A stretch of 35,540 nt of DNA from contig NZ_JAUZED010000028.1 in NCBI RefSeq assembly GCF_030705415.1, forward strand, positions 1 to 35,540. The letters run 5' to 3'. Both the position numbers and the translations under genes were made by a program. This document shows, piece by piece, positions 1-7,600 of this stretch. This DNA is from Curtobacterium sp. A7_M15. GTDB lineage: Bacteria > Actinomycetota > Actinomycetes > Actinomycetales > Microbacteriaceae. The notes under the pieces are model-generated. The model made no database searches and was not told where the DNA came from. It was given only the letters and a program-made list of their open reading frames with translations. Positions within the stretch are counted from its first letter, which is position 1. Each line of letters opens with the position of its first letter.

Positions 1-2210
1 CTCGGACCGAACACCGACCGGTCGGCCAGCGCCGCCAGGCCGGTGCCGCCCTCGCCGGGGGCCCCCACGACCGCCTCGCGCCGGGTCGCCGACCGGGCGA
101 CGTCGTGCCCGCGGTCCACCAGAGCGTCGCGGTACTCGTCCCACGCGCCGACGATGCGGGCACGCGGCGTCCGTGCGCGGCGGCGGCGCCGTCGACGCAG
201 CCGCTTGAGCAGCACGATGATCCCGAACGGCAGGAGCACGAGCGCGGCGAGCCCCAGCACGGCGAGCACCCACGGGAGCACGGCGAGCAGGATCTGCAAC
301 CAGAGCGGCTGCACCGGAGGCGTGTTGCGATCGCTCTGCGGCGGCGCCTGCTGCGATTGGTCCTGCTGTTCGGCCGGGGGCGGCGGCACCACCGTCTCCG
401 GCCGGGTGACAGGCTGCGGCGTCTGTTGCTGCTCGTCGGGGATCTCGCGTACGGCAGGGTTCGGGTCGATCATGACCCATCCCCACTGCGCCGTGTCCAC
501 CTCGACCCGTGCGGTGACGTCGGACCCGCGGAACGTCGTCGTCCCTCCCGAGGTCGTACCCTGGCCGACGTCTCCCCCGGCGTCGCCACCGGCCGTGAAG
601 CCCATCACCACGCGCGCCGGGAAGCCGAGCTGGTCGGCCATCAGCGCCGCCGCAGCCGCGTACTGCTCCTGGTCACCGATCATGAGGGGCGACGTCAGGA
701 GTTCCTGGATGCGATCAGCACCGTGCCCGGACCGACTCGCCCGGTCGTCCCCGACGCCGTGACTGACGTACCCGTTGCGCTTCAGCGCCTGCACGATCGC
801 CACGAGCTTGGCGCCGTCCGTGTCGGCGTCGCCGGCGTAGGCGTCGACGGTGTCGCGGACCGCGTCGGGGACCGATCGTGGGGTCGGCACCGAGGCACTG
901 CCCGGACGCGCGGACGCGAGCTGCTCGTCCGTCGGCTGGTCGGGCACGACGGCGGTCAGGTCGTACCGGGTGCCCTCCCCGACACCGCCGACCACGGCTC
1001 CCGTCGCGGTGGAGCCGTTGTAGAAGAACGCGCCGCGCTCCTTCTCCGCTCCGGATCCGGTGAACTCGACCCGTTCGAGGTCGCCGACGGTCGGTAGCCA
1101 GACGCCCCGGTAGCCGTCGACCCGGACGCCGACGCGCACGGTGGTCCCCTCGACACCACGGACGTCGACCGAGGTCGGGACCCGCTCGAACGTCCCGGAC
1201 GCCGTCGAACCGTCCGATCCGCCCACCCGGTAGACGACCCCGTCGTACGTGTCGAGGGTGGCTATCCGGACGAACCCGTTCTCCGGCAGCCCCGTGACGG
1301 TGAGCTGCGGTGTCGTCGACGCGCCGTCCTCCTCGTAGGCGCGGAACCCGCTGAGCGGGCTGACGTAGTCCCTCGGATCGAAGGGCTTCACCACGTCCGT
1401 GCGTGCGACGGTCCGGCCGGTCGACGGCGGCGCGACGAGCCCCAGTCCGGTCGCGACGACCGCAGCGGCGACGATCGTCCCCGTCCCGACGAGCGCCGGG
1501 CGGATCACCGAGCGTGCCACGGGCACACGGGAGCCGATGGTCGTCGCGACCGCGACGGCACGCCGTGCGTGCCGCACCGTCAGCGCCCACACCAGCGCGA
1601 TGCCGGTGAGCAGGACCGCCGTCACGATCGACGTGTCGAGCCGGGTCGGTCCGACGACGACACCGGCCGCGAAGACCACCAGCGCCGGGATGCTGGCGAG
1701 TTCCTGCCTGGAGGCGCGGGTCGCCACGCTCACGCCGGTCACCGTCGCGACGAGCATCGTCGCGAAGTACGGCACGAGCAACGACTCGTAGGACCCGACC
1801 GGCAGGCTGATGGTCACCAGCTGCTTCCACCCGAGGGCGACGCCGGCGAACAGGTCCACCAGCCCCTGCCCGGTCGGCAGGATCCCGCTCGCCTGGCCCG
1901 GGACCGCAGCGGGTACCCCCGTGAGCGCGAACGCCGCGACCGTCGCGACGGCGACCACCGCGGTCGGCAGCCGGAACACCGTGCCCACGAGCGCGACGAG
2001 GGTGCCGAACACGACCGCGGTGACGGCGGCGACGATCATCGCGTCGTCACGGTAGACCGGCCACCAGGCGACGCTCGCGACGGCGAGGACCAACCAGACG
2101 GCGAGGGTCCCGCCCACGAGCCGGAAGGGCGACAGTCGTCGGGCGACACGACGGGCATCGCGCCGGACCGTCTTCCGTGCCCGGGTGTCGGGGCTCGCTG
2201 CGACGCTCAC
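1..2210 (-). CDS. Transglutaminase-like multi-span membrane protein (TgpA/DUF3488 type), 3' end outside window
   Basis: At least 736 residues are visible; the stop codon lies beyond the left edge. The GTG start at 2210 overlaps the DUF58 stop by four bases (GTGA). The N-terminal quarter is a string of hydrophobic segments (about residues 25-230). An extracytoplasmic region with a transglutaminase-like fold follows, then a Pro/Gln-rich linker, one more membrane span (LLAVLPWVLAVLGLAALVLL) and a basic cytoplasmic tail (LLKRLRRRRRRAR). This layout matches actinobacterial TgpA-like proteins encoded after MoxR and DUF58. The catalytic Cys position reads GDQEQYA and the His strand reads TARVEVD, so Cys and His of the usual Cys-His-Asp triad are absent, while the Asp motif (WVMIDPNP) remains. 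It is probably a non-enzymatic scaffold or binding protein. The family call is sound; the role is inferred. Confidence 0.88.
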   Translation of the reverse strand, partial: MSVAASPDTRARKTVRRDARRVARRLSPFRLVGGTLAVWLVLAVASVAWWPVYRDDAMIVAAVTAVVFGTLVALVGTVFRLPTAVVAVATVAAFALTGVPAAVPGQASGILPTGQGLVDLFAGVALGWKQLVTISLPVGSYESLLVPYFATMLVATVTGVSVATRASRQELASIPALVVFAAGVVVGPTRLDTSIVTAVLLTGIALVWALTVRHARRAVAVATTIGSRVPVARSVIRPALVGTGTIVAAAVVATGLGLVAPPSTGRTVARTDVVKPFDPRDYVSPLSGFRAYEEDGASTTPQLTVTGLPENGFVRIATLDTYDGVVYRVGGSDGSTASGTFERVPTSVDVRGVEGTTVRVGVRVDGYRGVWLPTVGDLERVEFTGSGAEKERGAFFYNGSTATGAVVGGVGEGTRYDLTAVVPDQPTDEQLASARPGSASVPTPRSVPDAVRDTVDAYAGDADTDGAKLVAIVQALKRNGYVSHGVGDDRASRSGHGADRIQELLTSPLMIGDQEQYAAAAALMADQLGFPARVVMGFTAGGDAGGDVGQGTTSGGTTTFRGSDVTARVEVDTAQWGWVMIDPNPAVREIPDEQQQTPQPVTRPETVVPPPPAEQQDQSQQAPPQSDRNTPPVQPLWLQILLAVLPWVLAVLGLAALVLLPFGIIVLLKRLRRRRRRRARTPRARIVGAWDEYRDALVDRGHDVARSATRREAVVGAPGEGGTGLAALADRSVFGP

Positions 2211-3622
2211 GCGGCCGCCGCCGATCGGTGCAGTGCGTGCCGGAGGTCGTCGAGGTAGCCGATCGTCATCACGGTGAGACCCGCCACCCGCAGGAACCGG
2301 GGCTGGGCCTCGGGCTCGCAGATGACGGCGACGACCTCGACGCCGACCGGGAACCGCGTCGCGGCGAGTCGGAGCGCCGGCAGCTCGACCGTCGAGCCCA
2401 CCACGAGGAAGGCGACCGAGATGCCCGTGGTGTCGGTGCCGACGATGCGGGCCACCTCGGAGATCGGCAGGCAGGCGTCCGCGAGCCCGACGGAGGCGAA
2501 GTCGTCGAGCAGGCGGGTCGGGGTCACGGTCGGCAACGGGTGCACGGCGTATACGGGGCGCTTGGCGAACTCCGGCGTCCGCTCCGACACCACCACGGTG
2601 ACCTCGCGGCCGTCACGGATCGCCCGTGCGCCGAGCGACGCCGCGGCGCTCACCGCGAGCTCGAACTCCTCGTCGTCGGCGAACTCCGCCCGCGAGACAC
2701 CGAGGGCGACCACGAGGTGCGACCGCCGGGTGTCCTCGAACTGGCGCACCATCAGGGCACCGGACTTCGCCGTGGACTTCCAGTGGATCGTGCGGGGATC
2801 GTCACCGGGCATGTACTCCCGGATGGCGTGGAAAGCGATGTCCGAGGGTGACAGGTCAGTCGTCGCCTGCCCCTCGAGGTCCCGCACCAGGCCGGTACTC
2901 GTGGAGGGGATCGCGATCGTCCGCGGGTGCACGATGACCTGCTCGCGGGCGGTCCAGACGATCTCGCGCCGGACCAGGCCAACCGGGTCCGCTCGCACGC
3001 CCGTCACCGGACCGACGTCGAGCACACCGCGCCGGACCGTCGGTACCGGGACCTCACGCTCGAACGTGCCGCGCGGGCCGATCGACGGGATCGCCACGTC
3101 CACCAGCCCGGACCCCACCGGCACCTCGACCGTCGTCGGGACCGAGGGGAACCGCACCGGGTTCTCCGCCGTGACCACCACGCCGGCGGCGTCACCCACG
3201 GCCACCCGGTGCTGAGGCAGACGCATGCGGATCACGAGCCGCGACCGGCCGATGAGCGCGACCGCGGCGACCACCACGAGGAGTGCCCCCGCGAAGCCCA
3301 CCACCACGACCTCGCGCAGGCCGAAGCGGTAGCCGAGCACGAACGCGACCAGCGTGAGCGCGGCGACCGTCCACCCGAGGCCGGTGACCACGGACGAGAC
3401 CTCTGCCCACCCGCGCTTGACGAGCCTCCAGGCCGTCGACCAGGCCCTGGCGAGACCGACGACCGCCTCCGCTGCCACGCCGTCACGGTCGCCCACCAGG
3501 CGCGTCCGGACGTTCGTGAGGCCGGCGACCGTCCCGGTGCGCTCGTAGGCCGCCGTGCTCCGACGCGACCGCGTCGAGGACGGACGGCGCGAGCGCGTCG
3601 AGACGGGCCGGCGGTCGGTCAC
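2207..3622 (-). CDS. DUF58 domain membrane protein
   Basis: This is a 471-residue protein. The GTG start at 3622 overlaps the MoxR stop (GTGA), and its own TGA overlaps the next gene's GTG. The N-terminus is Ser/Arg-rich and cytoplasmic. Two membrane spans follow at about residues 82-98 and 104-125, then a beta-rich region. The DUF58 signature with the conserved REYMPGDDPRTIHWKSTAK block lies near residues 265-285. The C-terminal part resembles a von Willebrand A-like fold, as usual for the family. DUF58 proteins are nearly always encoded beside MoxR-type AAA+ ATPases and are thought to act with them in metal insertion or envelope-complex assembly. Biochemical function is not established. Family assignment is high confidence. 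Confidence 0.93.
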   Translation of the reverse strand: MTDRRPVSTRSRRPSSTRSRRSTAAYERTGTVAGLTNVRTRLVGDRDGVAAEAVVGLARAWSTAWRLVKRGWAEVSSVVTGLGWTVAALTLVAFVLGYRFGLREVVVVGFAGALLVVVAAVALIGRSRLVIRMRLPQHRVAVGDAAGVVVTAENPVRFPSVPTTVEVPVGSGLVDVAIPSIGPRGTFEREVPVPTVRRGVLDVGPVTGVRADPVGLVRREIVWTAREQVIVHPRTIAIPSTSTGLVRDLEGQATTDLSPSDIAFHAIREYMPGDDPRTIHWKSTAKSGALMVRQFEDTRRSHLVVALGVSRAEFADDEEFELAVSAAASLGARAIRDGREVTVVVSERTPEFAKRPVYAVHPLPTVTPTRLLDDFASVGLADACLPISEVARIVGTDTTGISVAFLVVGSTVELPALRLAATRFPVGVEVVAVICEPEAQPRFLRVAGLTVMTIGYLDDLRHALHRSAAAA

Positions 3623-4590
3623 GACCCGGCCCGGTCCGTCGGCGGCGGGGTCTCGACCAGCAGCTGCGCGATGACGCTCGTGGCGCTGACGCCGTCGAAC
3701 TCGGCCTCGGCGTCGAGGACCAGTCGGTGCGCCAGGATCGGCACGGCCAGCGCCTTCACGTCGTCCGGCGTGACGTAGTGGCGGCCAGCGAGTGCCGCGA
3801 ACACACGGGATGCGCGCATGAGCCCCATCGCACCGCGCACGCTGACGCCGAGCCGGACCTCGCTCGCGGAGCGGGTCGCGTCGACCAGCCGTGCCACGTA
3901 GTCCGCGATCACCGGGTCGACGTGGACCGAACGGGCGAGCGCCGCCATCTCGGTGATCGTCGCCGCGGGCACGACACTCGCCAACGGGACCGAGCTCGAC
4001 GGCGCCGACGAGGTCTCGAGGATCTTCACCGTCGCGGCGTGGTCCGGGTACCCGATCGACGCCTTCATGAGGAAACGGTCGAGCTGCGCCTCGGGCAGAC
4101 GGTACGTGCCGGCCTGCTCGACGGGGTTCTGGGTCGCGATCACCATGAACGGCGCCGCCAGCCGGTGGTTCACACCGTCGACCGTGACGGCGGACTCCTC
4201 CATCGCCTCGAGCAGTGCCGACTGGGTCTTCGGGCTCGCACGGTTGATCTCGTCGGCCAGCACGATGTTCGAGAAGACCGGGCCACGGTGGAAGTCGAAC
4301 TCCTGGGTCTTCTGGTCGTAGACGCTGATGCCCGTGATGTCGCCGGGCAGCAGGTCGGGCGTGAACTGGATGCGGTTCGTCGAGCCCTGCACGCTCTGTG
4401 CCATCGCCCGCGCCAGGCTCGTCTTGCCCGTGCCGGGGACGTCCTCGAGCAGCAGGTGTCCCTCGCTGAGCATCGCGGTGACCGCCAGGCGGATCACGAA
4501 CGTCTTCCCGAGGAGCACTTGCTCGACGTTGGTCACGACGCGGCCTGCGACGTCGGCGAACCAGGTGGCCTGCTCCGGGGTCATGCTCAT
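3619..4590 (-). CDS. MoxR-family AAA+ ATPase
   Basis: This 323-residue ATPase carries all family motifs: Walker A VPGTGKTS (K56), Walker B LADEIN (D113, E114), sensor 1 ATQNP (N155), and the MoxR-typical EQAGTYRLPEAQLDRF stretch. The C-terminal lid domain covers about residues 215-320. The ATG at 4590 is preceded by GAGGAA about 10 bases upstream; a second ATG two codons later is a weaker alternative. It is a soluble cytoplasmic chaperone-like ATPase expected to work with the DUF58 protein encoded directly after it. It follows the giant surface-protein gene with a 29-base gap. The clustering suggests it helps mature or assemble an envelope complex that includes its neighbours. That role is inferred from neighbourhood only. 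Confidence 0.95.
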   Translation of the reverse strand: MSMTPEQATWFADVAGRVVTNVEQVLLGKTFVIRLAVTAMLSEGHLLLEDVPGTGKTSLARAMAQSVQGSTNRIQFTPDLLPGDITGISVYDQKTQEFDFHRGPVFSNIVLADEINRASPKTQSALLEAMEESAVTVDGVNHRLAAPFMVIATQNPVEQAGTYRLPEAQLDRFLMKASIGYPDHAATVKILETSSAPSSSVPLASVVPAATITEMAALARSVHVDPVIADYVARLVDATRSASEVRLGVSVRGAMGLMRASRVFAALAGRHYVTPDDVKALAVPILAHRLVLDAEAEFDGVSATSVIAQLLVETPPPTDRAGS

Positions 4591-4619
4591 GCGGTGTCGT
4601 TCCTCGTTGTCGGGGATGG

Positions 4620-7600
4620 TCAGTTGCCGTCAGACGTTGGCGGCGGGTCTGCCGCGGCCACCGGAAGGACTTGAGAGTCATCGGCGCGGAGGATGGTGCC
4701 GTCAACAGAAACGGTAGTGCTCACACTGACCGAACTTGCCAGCGCTGGCGGCGTTGGCCCGATCTCTCCTGACCAACTATCACGGCCGATAGGAACGCCT
4801 GAACCGTCGTCGCTCACATACCAGGTCGCCGTGAATCCGACCGAGATACCGGGGCCAGCAACCGGAGCCTTCGAGGACAGGTTCGTGCCATGCTTCACGC
4901 TCGTTATGGTGGAGTCCGTTTTCAGAGCCGCAGCATTCGCAGTCCAGGAATTCTCGTTCGTCGCGCAGAAGCTCGAGTCAGGACCGCCGCAGGCACGAAC
5001 AACGATCTGAGCAACCTGACCGTAGCCGTTTCCTCCGGGCACACCTTGCCAGGAGCCGTTGAGGCGTTGGAACTTGGTTGTCCCTGGATCGATCTCGTAA
5101 TGGTCGACATCGCCTGACGGCGCACTGACGCGGACGTCGTAGGTGTTCGCTGCAACCTGGACGAGCTCGACCTGAGCTCGGCCTGTGGAGCTGGACTGCT
5201 GGTAGGTCTTCGTGGTCGCGTAGGACACGCTGCAGAAGTATCCATTCCAGGCGACGACGGCGTACGTGGCACTCCCACCCGCAACATTTGGATCAGTCGG
5301 AGGGTTCCCGGAGAGGGGCGTTCGAGAGCGCAACACGCTGCATGTTGGCTCGCCTTCAGCGCGGTATGCCGAGAAAGACGGCCCGTTTCCACCGGACGGG
5401 TCCGCGCCGGACCACAGCACGCGAACGGAGGAATTTCCCGAATCGTTCGCCGAATCGTTCGCAACAGCCTGGACGCCTGTCGGAGGGCCAGGAACTCCAA
5501 CAGCTGAGCCGCTTCCCGAAGCCGAGTTCCACTGCACCACGGTCCCGTTGCGGTCCGCGCCGTTCCGCGCCGAGATGGTCACCTTGTACTGCGCCCCACT
5601 CTGCGCGCCCGTGAAGGACGTGTTAGTGGCCGTACCGGTACTCCGCGTCGTCGAGAGCCCCGCGCCGTCGATCGAGACGACGTAGTTGTCCACCGGGCTG
5701 CCGTTGTTCGGCGCCGGGACCGCGTTCCAGGTGACGTCGAGCTGGTTGGGCGTGCTCTTGCTCGGCGTCACGCTGATGCCGGTGGGCGGCGCAGGGACGA
5801 AGTCCGCACTGATCGGAGCGGAGTTCGCCGAGGCAGCGGAGTCACCGACGGCGTTGGTGGCCACGACCGAGAACTGGTAGGAGCCCTTCGGGTCGAGCCC
5901 CTTGATCGTGCAGACCGTCGCGGTCCCGCAGTCCTTGGACACCCCGTTCGTACCCTGCAACCGGTAGCCGGTGATGGGCGAGTTGTTCGCCTGCGGCGTC
6001 GACCACGTCAGGGTCGCCTGCCCACCCTCGTACGAGCCGGTGCGGGAGGGTGCACCGGGCGCGTCCGGAACGTCCTGCACCGAGATCGTCACGTCGCCCC
6101 ACACGTATCTGTCCGGGTCGTCGGTGGCGTCGGCCACCTGGTACTGCAGGTGGGTGTCGACGGGCTTCGCGCGGTCGGAGACGCTGACCTGCAACCGGGA
6201 CTTGTCGGCGCTCGGGGTGACGGTGACGCCCCCGGGCAGGCCGCCGCCAAGGCCGCGGATGTTCACGACGCGCAGTCGCTGGCCGGGGAACGGGTTCGTC
6301 GGCTGGTCGTTGGCGAGGACGTCGATCGTGGTCGTCTGCCCGCGCTTCGTCACCGACTTGTCCGCACCGGGCTGCACGAGCGGCCGGGTCGAGGCGACGA
6401 CGTCGACGCTGACGACCCCGGACCGACCGGCGTTGGCGTCGTCGGCGACCCCGATGCCGATGGAGGCCGTCGTGTTCTTCTTCGCCGTGTCGGCGACCTT
6501 GATCGTCAGGTTCTGCCCGCTGATGGTGGCGGTGGTGCCGTCGCTCGGCTTGCTGACGACGGAGTACTTCAGCTCGGGGAGGTCCTGCGGGTACGGGTAG
6601 TCGGTCAGCTTGCTGAGGTCGATCGTGCGCGACTCACCCGGCTGCATGTCCACGGCGGATCCGGTGAACGCCGGCGGCTGGTTGGACCGGGGCGTGACCT
6701 TGACCGGCAGCACGAGGGTCGCCACGCGGCCCTTGCCGCCGTTCGCGTTCGAGCCGTCGGTGACCTCGAACGAGATCGAGGCGTTGCCGTAGTAGAGCTT
6801 CGACGAGGTGAACTGCAGCGTCGAGGAGTCGACGACGAGGCTCTGCCCGTTCGCGTGCGTCGCCTTGACCGTGCCGCGGTCGGTGATCTCGGCGGTCTGC
6901 CCGTTCGCGGTGACGACGTACTTCGACAGCGGGATCCGGACCGTCGCCTCGCTCTTCACCGTGATCGCGCCGGCCGTCCGGTTGACCTGCGGCAGGGCGT
7001 CGTCGAAGCCGGGCACGTGGATGAAGCCGTAGGACACGATGTCCGGGTGGTCGACGCGCGCGACCGAGAACGGGATGACCTGCGAGTCGTCGGAGAGCCG
7101 GACGACGATGCGCCCGTCATTGGTGGTGCGGGCGTTGTCGCCGTAGCCGTCAACGACGCCGACCTTCAGGTCGGCTGTCGTGCCCTCGGCGAAGAAGACG
7201 TTCTCGAGGACGTCCACCGTGACGCTCTGTCGATGCAGGATGTCCTGCAGGTCGAGCGTGGTGTCGTCCACCTCGGGCCGCAGGGGCTGCGCGTCCGGGT
7301 CGACGGTGACCGTGAGGAAGGCCGTGCTCGCCCCGCCGTTCTCGTTCGTCACCGTGTACAGCACCGCGTAGTCGCCGTTCTTCGCGGTCTTCGGGGGCGT
7401 GACCCGGATCTGCTGCTTCTGCAGGATCTTGGCCGACACGGCGTCGTCGGTGGGCTCGGCCTTCGTGACGGTGAGTTGCCCGCCCTCGGGGTCGGAGTCG
7501 TTCTGCAGGACCCGCACGGTCACCGAGCCGCCGGGACGGATCGTCACGTGGTCGGCCTCGGCGACGGGGTTCGACGCCTGCTCGGCGCGGGGTGCGATGC

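Noticed and set aside
1706-1718. Variant GCCTGGAGGCGCG inside the transglutaminase-like gene as an intergenic element
   Set aside because: It lies in well-supported coding sequence, so it is not listed as a separate feature. It is counted only as a possible variant of the dispersed motif.
2207-4705. A single 832-codon frame joining MoxR and DUF58 regions
   Set aside because: Only its 3' part (from 3622) encodes DUF58. The 5' part is MoxR read in the wrong frame, and the true MoxR frame is intact, so this is neither fusion nor frameshift.
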